Assembly: GCA_017562135.1 (NCBI GenBank)
Contig: QEYB01000911.1
Location: forward strand, 496,001 to 560,000
Length of the DNA: 64,000 nt
Source of the DNA: Dipylidium caninum
Lineage: Eukaryota; Platyhelminthes; Cestoda; Cyclophyllidea; Dipylidiidae
Reading direction: 5' to 3'
Within the stretch, counting starts at the first letter, position 1, and every line of letters begins with the position of its first letter. This document shows positions 1-35,589 of this stretch, piece after piece. The notes under the pieces are model-generated. The model was not told where the DNA came from, searched no databases, and was given only the letters and a program-made list of their open reading frames with translations. The position numbers and the translations under genes are program-made.

Positions 1-3000
1 CTATGAGGTTGTGGAAGTAACTGTCTGAAGGAGACTGTTCAAGAAGCAGTAGAATGGCGTGACCTTCTTCACTAGCGATAAACGTGTTGAATCAGTTAAA
101 GGTAAAGGAGAAGGCAAAAGAGGAAAACAATCCACTTATGGATCCGACCTACCTTTTACACTACTTCAACCAATGACAATCCGAGAGCAAAAAGAAGTGC
201 CAACGAGGTTGCAAAGGGAAGGGGGATATCACATTAATTATACTTCACTCAAATGTCAAATCATTCTCGCCGCCTTCAACGCAGAGAAAACTGCCTTCAC
301 TACTAAATTACAATGTCTTCTTATCCTATTGACAAAATATTCCATTGTAGAAGGGGATTTCACAAGGTAAAAAAAGAGTAAGTTGGACAAAGGCGAGGCG
401 ACACTAAAGCAGTCATGCGCATTCACAATAGACACGTTTTTTTCCGAGTTAACCTGATACAGCATTAGTTGCTCAGGAAAAATGTCAGTCAAAATCTTAC
501 CTTCTTCCCATTCTCAGTCTACTTTCATGTGATCATTGAACAAAAAACCCATTTTCTCACAAAATTCTACGCAGTGAAGTGGAAGCTTTTCATTGAAGCA
601 TATAAAGGCCCTGCTTGTATAAATTCATGGGGAAGTGGATTCGGAGGAACAGGGGGCAAACGTGGATGAGAGGCCAGTTGAATTTGTACTTGCACGAAGT
701 GAAGAAAAAGGGGTGTCCACGACCGCGGGACCAGAACACACTCAGCACGCAAGGAGTGAACATTCCATAGATCACTGGTGGACCGCCGACGTTGATTATT
801 TCCTCCCTTTCAGAGGAAAAGGAGTGGAAGGGGAAACTAATTATGATGGGGCCAGACACTAACCTATTCAATGGATTCACGAAAAGTTTAACTAACGGGT
901 TTGAAAGAGAGAATCCCGTCAACATAATGACGCTCCAGAGTCAGTAGACGCTTCAGCCCAATTAATGGCCTTTCCTGTATCACACCGCAGCACCCACCAA
1001 CTCCCATTGACCCTCAGTGTTACGTGTGTAAACTCCCGAACGTTGATTGGATTCGAAGTTAGTTTTGAGTCACCTTTGCTGATATTCACAAGTTGTGGGG
1101 GAATAGAAGCACAGTAAAATAAAAAACGACTCAACTGTGAATCAGCACCAGGCCATAAACAACTAAGAGAAGGGATTATCTAGCCATATCAGCCAGAGAA
1201 TGAAGTGGGCTGTAGGAAAGGCATCGACTCCTCCGCAAATGCCGGAATTTGTAAACAAAAGGGAAGGTTTATGGAAGGTATTCACTGCCTACACTTGCAT
1301 AGTGACAACCCAAACTAGAAACGAAAGCCTGTTTTGTCATAATGGCAGAGAATCCACACAAATTGACAGGTAAACCGACTTTTAAAAGTGTGTATTCGTC
1401 CAAGTGACCAAAGTGTGTGCACAGACTTAAAATGATAGAAAACATAGAACCTGGGAAGACATGGCTTTAGACAAACTAACTCGGAATTGTTTGTCGTTAC
1501 ACATCAGACAGCGAAAAGAACATCATCGTGCTACAAGAGTGTCAGCGCACCGACGTCATCATTATGTTTCGGACTTAACTGAAGGTTTAATCCCCAACAA
1601 CACACGATGGAATCGCCCGCGTTACCAATTTATTCGTTCCCTCCCGCCCCACGCCCACCTCGCATGTCCAGCCTTACAACGAGCAAATGTGGGGAGTTTG
1701 TAGCGGGACAGGGTCCATTAATAACCAGGAAAAGCATCCAAATTATAACCTGCGGCGGACTACATTTAATGCACAACTTATTCAGTTTAAATAAAACCCA
1801 ATTTAGAATTATTTGCGGTAGCAACTACTAATAAAAAGAGTTTACTTAGTATAAGGTCAAATTGCCTTAAAAGACAAACTAGGAAGCGTTTAGGATATCT
1901 TCGCCGCTCCCAGTAGGAATGGTAAGTAGCTGTGGCCTCCCACGCATGAGAGCAAGGGATCTTGCCAGATGATGAAATTACATCCATTGCGGCGCTTTTA
2001 TTGACTCTCACGCATTCTTGGGAAGGTGGTGCTCGTTCAAGATTGCCTACGCGACGCCCGGGAAGAGGATTTTTAGTAGGAACCACCCCTCTTCCCGCCC
2101 GACATTTTAATCGGTGAAGACCAGTCGAAAATGTCGCGTTGAGGATGACTTTATAAAGGTTATGCGAAAGTCAAGGGGGTATACAGACGGTAGGTTCTAA
2201 TAGAGCGGTCTTGATTAAACGGACGGAGAGGACTTAGTACGGGATTTGTTAATTAGATCTCATTAAGGATTCGCCTACCAGGTCGATAAAAAGTGGCCGC
2301 TGCCCTTTTTCATTGGAGGACGTCATCATAATGACGATAGCGATGGTGATGATGATGGGTGACAGTTGATTAATGGTTGCCTCTAGGACCTACTTACACT
2401 CGCTGGGAAGGCTTAGAAGCAGGCTTAACTAGATGATATACATTTAACCACTTTTCTATGCTGCCTGGGGCGACAGTTTCTAGACTTGGATGACGCTCAG
2501 CGCTGCATTTCGTCGAATAGGCTTGACCACCAGGCCGCTCGAAATTCGCATGCTCGTGTACGAATTCCAAAGTATATTTGGCATGGTTATTAATTTTCAT
2601 ATCAAAGTCTATTCCTAACCAAATAAATCACAATTTAAGGAGGAGGCGAGAAGCATAGGAAGTTAGACGAAATATCCAAGTGTTGCAGAAAAACAGTCAA
2701 ATTGCAAGTGAATTGGGCTACAACGTAGGGAGACTTGTTAACAGGTTAACCAACAGGCGTCAAAAGCAATGTTGAGGTCTCGTTGACTGAAGACAGTACT
2801 GATGCAGAATAAACGAGTCTGTTGGCCTTTTGACATTCTCTGTGCACAATTGAATGATAGGGCGAAGAGTCAGTGAAAGCGATGGGACAGACATGTATAA
2901 AAGCTTGCCAAATAGGTTGGCCAAAAGTGATTGCATAAGGTCGCGTGGAAAACGATCATTTTCACCTGAATGATCAAACAGACGTCCCATGCGTTGGTTA

Positions 3001-5706
3001 CGACTTCAAAGGGCGGACCGGTGGAGAGCCTGCTCGCATGATGCTTGGCCATTTTTGACATATGGTGGGAGTTTTATTACTCGAATTTATTATCTCACAA
3101 ATTTTTACCTCGAAGGATATTTAGACCAATGATAGACAACTGAAATTTTTTCACCCTACCTCCTATTCGAGTGTCCGTGGCTGAGGCGGCTTTTGGCAAA
3201 AAAACAAAAGATACTGAGTGGAGATAATAGGAATTAAAATTGTGTCCACTTGTTTGATGTTCCCCCCTTGAGGAAAGAGAAATAAGGTTTGGAGTGCTCA
3301 GTGAACTGCAGCATCAACGGCATATCACACGCTACTAATAGAGATGAATGACCCACTGCTCTCATATTTGCCTTCTTTACTTGTTAGTGTCCGTATAGAT
3401 ATGGCGGCGACCGAAACAGGTAGACGAACCAAGCCAGTTCCTCACGAAAATCGTGGCGAAGATCGGAGAATCAAAAGACGCGGATGGTGGCCAATTTCGG
3501 GGAGAAATTATGCACCCGTGGGGACCAATACGCACTCAAAACGATTTAAAATCTCTCTCCCCCCTTGTATATTGATGCTTAACAATATAATTTTTCACAA
3601 ATGAACACCTGCACTCCACATTTGAGGATTGCGCTGAGGAGACGATTTTCCCCACAGGCAAGGTTCATCCACATCTGTGAATGACCGCGCTACGACCGAT
3701 GTGGAAAGCGGGCATACTTCGTGACTAAAAGCTAAAGTGATGAGAATTCTTGGCTTCTTCGATCACAAATTCTTTCCCACGTGTCCACTGAGCTCCCAAA
3801 GGGAGGAGAGGAAAAAAGAGAGAAAGCGAGCCGTGCAGAATGGGAAGGAGAGTGGGCCCATCTACTTATCCAGCAGTAGGTAATAAAGAGGACTGGTCAA
3901 AAATAATCTGCAATATTTCAAACAGTTCTTTCTTCACTTAATTGCACACAAAGGTGCCGATTGAATAAGAAAATGTTTACCAAAACGGCCATCTTGGCCG
4001 ATTTCAAAAATGAGCGTACTTCAGCTTGACTTGAGTCCTGCCTCAAAACAAGAGCATCCCCATAAAAGACAAGAGACACACAAATTGCCTGTTTGTTTTC
4101 ACGTAAGCAGAAAGGGGTTGCGCATTCATCACAGGCGACAGACCAGTCTACTGCCTAGTAAACACCAAATACGGGGAGAGGCGGTAGTTGCCTGCCAAAC
4201 CTGCGACCGTGAACGGATGTAGAGATGAATGAACGCGAGGTGAGTAAGAAGAAGCATCAAATTACCATTCACTTTTCATCCCCGACCCCGTGCACTACGA
4301 GACGACTTTTCTTCTCGCTCTTACCTATGCTCCCCTATTAATAACTAATTTGGGGAAAAAAGTTTCGGTGAGCGCTTTTTTTCTCGCCCTCTTGTCACTA
4401 CGCCAGTAGTCAAAACGGCCTGACATCTGAGCCGTCTGTTATGGAGTCAGCACTATTGTTCCCTGCCTGGGATAGTCACATTCGCAGTGAGCGTCAGATA
4501 TGACGAGACATGGGAAAATGAGCTTCTGTTCGCCAAAACGCACCTCGTCATTTTCCGCCTTTGGAAATTGTTAAAAGTGGACCTACGCAACCAGCGTTCG
4601 ACAACTTGCGAGAAAACAAAATTCCCATATTATCTTTCTTCTTCACTCCTATCGAAAGTCTGATTTTAGGGGAGGTGTTTACGCAGTTTTCGCCTACAAA
4701 GTTGACATATGCTTTCCCTAAACGTTTCATTTTAACATAACAAAAGCTGTGCAACATGGCTTCTCTACCCAGCTGCGTCGTTATTTTAAAACGCTCAAAA
4801 AGCGAGACATTTTAGAGTTTCTTCAGTTTATGTCAATCTGACCATACAATGACAGGCATGTCTCATCTTAAAATACACGGGACACGATGATGCTGTGGTG
4901 GAGTAGAACAAAACTTTCCAGGTTTTTTAGCCAAAAAAAAAAATAACTGAAACAACATGCAGGAACGTCATGGCGAATTGCATGCTTGGGAGAACTGCCA
5001 AATGATTCTCACCTTTCCCCAAGGTAACTTTTTCGTCCGTTTCACAAATAAATTTGACTCAACGTTCTCTGGTTACACCGGTTTAAGATTATACCCAAGA
5101 GGAAGGAAGACGATTAATCCTACTCCGATGATTATTACCGCGATGGTCATTTATCTTAGCGTCCTCCTCCAAGACGATCCTCTATCTAATGCGTCTACCA
5201 ACATGTTTTTCACCATTACGCCACACGATTAATCACAAAATCAGTTCTTGCTTCCGGCGTCAAGGACCGTAAAGCGTTTCTGCGAAAATTTCATCAGTAG
5301 AACAGAAATGTCCGGATTTGTTAGTTGCAGGGCTGGATGACAAGTCAACGGTATTCTGTTTGGTTATAAAAACTTTGGCGACTGACTTTGCCCAATTATT
5401 ATTTGGTTTATGTCACTTCCACATGGACGATGCAGTGATGTAGTAATGTTAAACGTGAATGATTGTTTGCGCAAATAATAGGACAAATACGCTGAGTGAG
5501 ACAGGTCAAATCACTAATGCGGACGAAAATTCGAATACGTGCGAACCACAACTCCTTAAAATAACAACATCCGCGTGACTTAATGAATGTACTGGACGAG
5601 GTTGTAAGAGGGCCTTGGGGATGGCATTTTAACCATCCTCTTTAATTACCTTCATAAAACGGGTAAAATGGTGAAAGATTAAGCAAATAAAGCATCTAAA
5701 ACGTAC
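1..5706. other. Region with no recognised exon, downstream of ELAV RRM3 exon
   Basis: No reading frame here resembles a known protein; the open frames are short and low in coding character. The ELAV RRM3 exon ends at 5707 with a clean donor, so at least one further ELAV exon (the end of RRM3 and the stop codon) should lie here or beyond the left edge. I looked for the usual ending (a VLQVSFK-like strand) on the minus strand and did not find it. The plus strand is purine-rich, as expected if this is transcribed leftwards as ELAV intron or 3' UTR. A short GAT-rich simple tract occurs near 2330-2357 and a poly-A run near 4934. Confidence 0.5.
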
Positions 5707-29272
<23,566 letters not shown>

Positions 29273-29538
29273 CACGCATCAGTTTCAGGATCGTAGCAGT
29301 GGATGGAGTAGCGTGGAGCAATGGGACGTCTTTGGCCTGCGCCCAAAAAAGTGCTAAATCCTCCGACCACATAGAGTAGTCCATCAACCCACGCACAGCC
29401 GCAGTGGACAGCGCAGTGTCCGCTGCTCGGCCTGTTGGCCTCCATCAGAGGCCGTAGAGAACGCAGCGATTGACGATGGAAATCAAGGACCGAAAGTTCG
29501 CCGCTCGCCTCCCAAAATATGTACACTAGATTACCTGA
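29273..29538 (-). CDS. KLHL exon 7: penultimate Kelch blades
   Basis: Acceptor CCACAG, 88 codons plus two bases, donor GTGAGT. It encodes LVYIFWEASGELSVLDFHRQ, then HCAVHCGCAWVDGLLYVVGG and YSIHCYDPETDAW, a clear Kelch repeat with its conserved Gly-Gly, Tyr and Trp. It ends inside the Trp codon, so a further exon must follow. Confidence 0.88.
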
Positions 29539-32500
29539 CTGTGGTAAGATAAAAAAATGTTTATGTAGCTTCCAAGGCAGTGAAAGTAATTGTATGCCAA
29601 CTCAATAATCTCTCCACGGGATGAAGCCAACTCAAGCAACAATACCATTGCTGTCACAAAAGCTGCTAGATCCAAAATCCCACAATGGAATCCATTAGAA
29701 TTTACCGAGGCGAAATTGCCCGTTAAAGTAATATAAACCGTAAAAAGTAGGGACAGATTTTAATAGCATCAACGCGCAGATTTGATTTATGTGCGTCAAG
29801 CGCGTTGCCTAACCATTTTATGGTTATCGTTGCAAATTTGGCAAAACGCTCAGCTTATGGCTTTGGCATTACAAACAGTTCGAGTCCAATAGTGAAAAAG
29901 TTTTCTGCTTTGAACAACATCACTCCATTTGCCGATTCATATGTTTTGAGATTAACACGCGCGCGCAAAAAGATTAAACTGATTGATAAAGATACTTTAA
30001 ACAAATCACAGTAGATTTCACTATGAAGTCTAACACCGATTGATCCAGAATTATCCACCAGATGTTCAGCCGAAGTAAAACGTGATGAGAAGGCAAAAAT
30101 TCTTGGGTTAACAAAAGAGAACGGTTGAAACAACGAACGAAATGATATAATTTACTACCAGAATAGATATAAGGGAAACTAAAACAACCTGATTGGTGAT
30201 GCACTTGGCGTATCGTACCGGCCTCAGTAGGACAATATAGTCGTCAGCTGAATCAACACAGAGATCGGGCCGGATGTGGTAAATCGCCATCTTTTCGGAC
30301 ACCAAGTCGGATTGCACATCAAGAGTCCCGCCCAATTCTACCACGGTGTGGGACGGTAGCGTAAGGGTGCAGCCGTTTGATCCTCGTTCTCCGGCTACAT
30401 CATAAACACTCATCAGATCAAATTCCGTACAATAGGGCTCAGACACCGTTTAGTATCGAGATTAGATTGATAGTTTATCTCGAGACATTAAAAAGCGTTA
30501 GCTTCGGATTACTAAGCGCGATAAAATGAGGGGAGAATAGCCTAAGTGACCATGTCTTATTTGAATATGACGTTGTCAATGAATTTAGTGAAACATCGTT
30601 ATAATTATCAATGATTTAGAAAAATTGGTGACATTAACGGGAACAAATAGCGCTTGCCGAGGTTATCATTGGTGAGCAAGAAAAACAATTTGAAGTTTCA
30701 ATAATCCGTGGCTACCGACTAATTCTCGAGTTCATGGTTAGGCAATGCCTCACCAATTTCAGATGGGGATTCGCCAGGCCCCGGCAAAGAGGAGACTACG
30801 GCGACAGAAGACATTTGTCGAGGATACCGCGATCGTCCCACAGTGCTCCACTCGTCCCTTCCCACATCGTATCGGTCAATAGTGTCAACCAAAAGAAGAT
30901 CGGGCACCTCACCACCCACTCCATCATTTCCTACCATTGCCTCCTCCCCTCCTGACGCTACTCGTCTGCTCTGTTGGAGAGGTGTTGAGGAAAGGGCAGC
31001 TGCGGGGGCAACTGTAACACCACCGAAGAGGAAGACATGACCACCAAGTATAGCTACGGAAGCGTGGCGGGCTCGCGCAATAGGCATGCTTCGACCCTGA
31101 CTCCATGAATTCTCGTCCACGTTGAATCGATAGACGGTGCGAACAATATCTCCTGCCTAACAGAGGGGAGAAACGTTGATGAGTAATTGAAGGTAACGAT
31201 GGCAAATTAAAGAAGTCAATTATTTCAAGAAATGCGATGGAGGAAAGAATTACAGGGTAAAAAATACAAATGATTTAACATAAAGCACGCTACGATTTGT
31301 CAACTCTAAAGTGGTCCTTATATGTGTAGCATTCGGCGAAACGAAAGGACAACTCATCATCTGGGTTGATTGAAATGAATAAAATATATTGAAAAGCCCC
31401 CTCACTAATGATATCGAAGGTGAGGGGGAGACTATAAAATGAATTCTGAATGGATTATTTAATTAATTAATACGATCGTTTGTCAGGGTTTGAGATTGAA
31501 ATCGAAGAACGGAAAACGATGAAATATACATAAAGAAAGCACATTCAACATCTGAAAGAATTTGGGCTACCTAGTCGATACCTCGACTCGTTTGCATCTT
31601 TTAAATTAAGACATTAATAGAAGTAAAAAACAAAATTAACCAAAAATAGAGTTCTTCTTACACTAATGCCACCAGTAACAACGAGAGTATTATCGGTCAC
31701 CGAGGCGGAGAACCAAGTTAAACTGCTCACAGGCATTCGTGGGCAGGGAATACACCGTCCGCGCGAGAAGGAAAAAGCATCTACGGAATCTAAGATGTAG
31801 GAAGAATTGATTCCGCCAACAGCAACCAGTGTCGGACGTTTAAGTGTGGAAGGTCGAGGCAAAAGAGATGTGGTAGGAGACGTGGAGGGATTTCCATTGA
31901 AAAGTGTAGAAGAGTCGTCACATTTGCTCTCATTTCGGAGGATTACTTGTTCCATATAAAGTAGAGCAGCAGGAGATTCCTCAAATTGACAAAAAAAAAC
32001 GCCAATCACGATGGGCGAGTATTCAACGTATCTCCTATTGCCGAAACACAAATTTTTTTGGTTAAACTCTTCAAAAACATCTGCTGTTCATGGAAGCTTC
32101 CAAGAAGCAATTGTTGTGAGGTATAACCTCTCACTCCTATCAGCAATGTGCCACATAGAACCCAAAACGGAAGTAGTACATTTGTTAGATAAATTAAGGT
32201 CTTGACAAAAGGCCTGCCATCAACATCCAAGCGCTAGCTACGAGACCGAAAAAAAAGTTCGAATAAAACAAGTCCTCAAATGATTAAAAGGACTTTAAGC
32301 AGACGTATAATTGAAAAATATCTTGTAAGGAAGACTTGCCAAGAAAATAATACAAGTCAGTAAATATACCAGGATTATTTGTCTACTGGGAAAAAAATCA
32401 CTCTTACTAAGGCTTCATCTCAAATTAGAACTATTTACACCAATATAATAGGTGGTCAGAATCAAAATTGGCTTAAAGAATCATAGAAAACATGAAAAAA

Positions 32501-34257
32501 ACGAGACTAAGTTTATCTAGTTAATAGACAGTTTGCGAATAGATACGCTCGAAACAAAAATAAGATTGTATATATATAATCTATTGAAAATATGACTAGT
32601 ATTTACTCGAATAATTGAGGTAGAATCAGTGTAGGTACGGAGGATGGTAGGAGAGAGCTGATGAAGACGGACAAGACGAAGGAGGTTAGGGAGGTGAGAT
32701 ATACGTTGTTCTGGCTCGTGCGCAACCCATGCCAAACAAGCTTCCAAAACTATCCGCTCGGAGCGCACCTCGAGATCGTCCGCAGAGAGATAGGATTGTA
32801 CACTTTTTAGCGGAAGTTGTAGCCATTCACCAAAGATAAGATTTTCCGAACTAACCAAACTGTTGAAAATAAGACGTTATGATTTCTTTCCTAATATGTA
32901 ATTACCCAGTAAATTTGCTCAGTGAAACTATTAAATCCACGTAAAACTAAAACAACACTATCACCTGATCATTAATCTTTTGGCGAAAGATTCGATGCGA
33001 AGGTAAATTTACCTAGGGGTTATCGGAGATACTGCTATGGTCCAAGATATTTAACATCATCTGCTGTCTTTTTGTCATATATTAGTTACATTATCAATTA
33101 TGTAAAATATTTGTACAGTGAAAATCGACAGCAGAGAACAGTTAAGAAATCAACTAACAAGAGAGGTAGAATAAAACGTCGTATTCCTAACCACTCTCTT
33201 TACGTATGATGATCCAAAAATATTTTCGATGTTTTAAAACAAAAGTGAGCCCTAGGTAACCTACGTTGAAAAATTTTCTGTAGCCATGACCCGAGCACTC
33301 CTGGCTAAATCGGTGAATTCATATATTTCTGCGAGCAGTTGAATACCGAGACAGTTGGAAACATTAAGATGCCTTTTCATGAAATCAATGCAGGCTTCAA
33401 CAGCCAGGGGATAATCAAGAAGATTTGCAGCAACACAAATGTCTTGCACCACTGCGGTGTTAAGCACCAAGCGTCCGGTGTAGGCGAAATCGATTAGGTA
33501 ACGCAAGGCCCAGGGTGAAATTTGTTTCAAGTACACCCGAGATGTTTGTTGTTCAGAAAATGGTGCTAGAAACATGGCCTTTAAAGGAAGAATATACGGG
33601 ACGTTATTTAAGTGTTGCTTATAACTTGTAGGGAACAAAGACTTTGTTGGGAAGCAGCGATGCAAGATGGTTGCGGTATTAATATAGATTGAAAGTGCCA
33701 GCAGCAAATGCTCGAGCAGGTGGTAAAGATCATGAACCTACCCAAAGATAAAAACTAAGCTAGGCCTGCACAAACGATAAATTTAGATGGTAGAGCAATG
33801 AGAATAAGATCCATTCACTAATATCCCGTTTATCAAAGTATCTAAGAATGATAGCGATTAAGGATCCGAATTTTGTGAGAAACTAATGCGACTTAAATTG
33901 CAGGTCAATGAAGTCAATAAATAAACACATGGCAAGCTTAATGGTTGTTTTGGGCTATCTTCCGAGGCGATGATGAAGGGAAATCGGGCGCATAGTGTAG
34001 AGTGTGTTCCCAGTACGGTAGAACGAAAATTGACTTACGCTAAAATAGCGGGAGCTAGCAGCGAGCACCACCTTGTGGCAAGGAAATTCCTCCTCCGATG
34101 CGCACAATGTAACATCTGTGTATAACCCTTTTTGACGGCAATCTTGAAGGCCATGAAGAAGTGATGCAACCTGTTTATATATGCAATTCTCTAAAAGATA
34201 TGTGCTCTTGTTACAGCCCCGTTCACTAAAGCTGTCTGAAACATGCAACACACTCAT
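29273..34257 (-). CDS. BTB-BACK-Kelch (KLHL-type) protein, seven exons found, last exon missing
   Basis: KLHL proteins usually serve as substrate adaptors for Cullin-3 ubiquitin ligases: BTB binds Cul3 and the Kelch propeller binds the target. Minus-strand exons 34257-34039, 33578-33265, 32859-32607, 31979-31662, 31156-30754, 30394-30189 and 29538-29273 join in phase into about 660 residues. BTB is at about 34-140 (LYTDVTL, FPCHKVVLAASSRYFSAMF), BACK at about 145-260, and Kelch blades follow from about 290 with repeated GG-containing strands. The frame ends within a Trp codon after YDPETDAW, so one more exon is needed. The start ATG lies just inside a strong acceptor. Several KLHL members are possible; I cannot name the orthologue. 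Confidence 0.88.
30189..30394 (-). CDS. KLHL exon 6 (boundaries tentative)
   Basis: An open frame encoding LTLPSHTVVELGGTLDVQSD and DDYIVLLRPVRYAKC. Starting after GATGTAG (phase 1) and ending before GTTGTT (phase 0) fits both neighbours; an alternative start at 30437 would need a different donor upstream. Kelch similarity is weak, so the segment is assigned by phase, strand and position. Confidence 0.6.
30754..31156 (-). CDS. KLHL exon 5: Kelch blades with a long loop
   Basis: Acceptor TCTGTTAG, 134 codons plus one base, donor GTGAGG. It encodes TVYRFNVDENSWSQGRSMP, HASVAILGGHVFLFGGV, a loop of about 45 residues rich in Ala, Gly and Ser, and DTIDRYDVGRDEWSTVG. The frame reads on to a stop at 30719, but a near-consensus donor and the need for more blades argue that translation continues in the next exon. 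Confidence 0.85.
31662..31979 (-). CDS. KLHL exon 4: BACK end and first Kelch blade
   Basis: 106 codons, phase 0 at both ends (acceptor TTTGAG is weak, donor GTAAGA). A short Ser/Thr/Pro-rich linker leads into TLVAVGGINSSYILDSVDAF and then DNTLVVTGGIS, with the paired-Gly strands of Kelch repeats. Confidence 0.85.
32607..32859 (-). CDS. KLHL exon 3: BACK domain
   Basis: Acceptor TTCAACAG, one base plus 84 codons, donor GTAAAT (phase 0). It encodes WLQLPLKSVQSYLSADDLEV and then RSERIVLEACLAWVAHEPE, a textbook BACK core, then NLLRLVRLHQLSP, the helix that precedes the Kelch propeller. Confidence 0.92.
33265..33578 (-). CDS. KLHL exon 2: second half of BTB and start of BACK
   Basis: Acceptor TTTAAAG, 104 codons plus two bases, donor GTAGGT. 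It begins AMFLAPFSEQQ and includes ALRYLIDFAYTGRLVLN and VQDICVAANLLDYPLAVEAC, canonical BTB helices, followed by NCLGIQLLAEIYEFTDLA, the first BACK helix. Confidence 0.93.
34039..34257 (-). CDS. KLHL exon 1: start and first half of BTB
   Basis: 73 codons ending at donor GTAAGT, phase 0. It contains VASLLHGLQDCRQKGLYTDV, then TLCASEEEFPCHKVVLAASS and RYFS, the classic start of a BTB fold. The frame is open further upstream to 34500, but a strong acceptor (CATTTCCCAG) sits at 34261, and the chosen ATG is two bases inside the exon. A longer N-terminus from an upstream coding exon cannot be excluded. Confidence 0.82.
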
Positions 34258-34260
34258 CAG

Positions 34261-35444
34261 CTGGGAAATGAAAGTCCAACGTGATTGGCCAACAAGGAAA
34301 TCTTGGGTGAACACTCCAAAGAAACCTCTTTTAAAACAAGAAATGAGTGCAATTTCATAATATCGCAACAGACAGCAAGTCCCCAATTTATTTTCTACCA
34401 GTGCCTGCACAAAATTACAAGCCACTAGAGGAAAGCCTACAGATGGCATGAGAGTGGCAGACGCGTCAAGATTACTTATGAAGTGAGAATCTTGAAACAA
34501 GTTATCCTAATGACAGATGACAGAGGCGAGGAGCTTCCGACACGTTTCTTTAATCAAGCTTAATTATAAAAGAATGCATAAAATAACTTTCCCAAATGCC
34601 GACCTTAAATGCGTTAGGACGAAACCATTTAGCCGTAGGTCATATGTAAAGCACTAACTGAGGTCAACGAGCCTCTGACGAAGTTGAGAGCTGACTCGAA
34701 GAACAAACCGGAACCGGTTGATAGGACATTTGCAAGAAGGTTATAGGCTGGTCATCATTTGCCGGTGAAGTAAATTTGAGGAAATTTCGTTTAACGATAT
34801 CACCACCAAGGCCGAAGTTCCTGACGTGTACAGGTCTTTGAGCTACGCTCGATATATAACGAAATGAGGGCTCTGCGTCCTTCTCACAAAAGATTTTTGC
34901 TGATATAAGATGGTATCAAAGTATCTATTTGAGTTGGGCCGAGTGAAGGTCAAAACTGAGGTACTTTTTTATTTTGCATCCTAATAGTAAAAGGACCATA
35001 TTCACAGATGTAAGGTTCAAATTATCTGTTTATTTTTTATCTCCTGGACTGGCACGCGTCTGGATCATGGAGAGCAGGGGTGAAAATAGTTTGAAGCGTA
35101 GAAGTTTTATGACAAATTTAAGTTGCGCGCTCCTGCCCATAACACTCCATGATAAATAATTGTACGAAGTCTGTGGATCATGATTTGAAACCACTCATTT
35201 TTTGATTCCCTTCATTTAACTGTGATGGGTGCCCTTCCGAATCAATACATATAAAAATAAAATACTTTCTGGTGAACTATCACCTTATGCAACTCGCCTT
35301 ACATAAAATAGTTTTGCTACAAAACGTTGATCGTTAACCGTTCTCTTATTTTACTATACCTACTGTACACAAATTGGACCTTGAACAATTACAATTCCTC
35401 TTTTGCATGCTTACTGCCCGGTTGTCTTGTCATTTTATCTATAG
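34261..35444. promoter_or_regulatory. Divergent intergenic region between KLHL and spectraplakin
   Basis: About 1.2 kb separates the first recognised exons of two genes that run away from each other, so it should hold 5' flanks or 5' UTR exons for both. Strong splice acceptors face outwards at each edge (CATTTCCCAG on minus at 34261, TTTTATCTATAG on plus at 35444). I see no clear TATA box or CpG cluster and do not call a promoter position. Confidence 0.45.
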
Positions 35445-35453
35445 GCCGATAAT

Positions 35454-35589
35454 ATGAATGATGATTTTGTAAATTCCGGCGATTCTTTGGATGTATTTTC
35501 AAACGAACCGATGAGTTTGGACCAAATCAAGTTAACGCTTGCAGTACTGCAGCTGGATCCGGCTGATCGCGCAGTCATTCGTGTAGCTG
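35454..35589 (+). CDS. Spectraplakin exon 1: N-terminus before CH1
   Basis: ATG after a TAG, 45 codons plus one base, donor GTTGGT. It ends [11 protein letters not shown], and with the next exon reads [17 protein letters not shown], matching the start of CH1 in MACF1. The acceptor-like TATAG at 35444 precedes the ATG by nine bases; the frame is open to that acceptor, so an upstream coding exon (alternative N-terminus) remains possible. Confidence 0.8.

Noticed and set aside
30719..30753. Stop codon at 30719 as the KLHL terminus
   Set aside because: A near-consensus GTGAGG donor precedes it, and further Kelch blades occur in phase downstream on the same strand.
34258..34500. Upstream extension of the KLHL N-terminus to an ATG at 34500
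   Set aside because: The extension is Cys- and Phe-rich, unlike KLHL N-termini, and a strong splice acceptor lies between it and the BTB domain.
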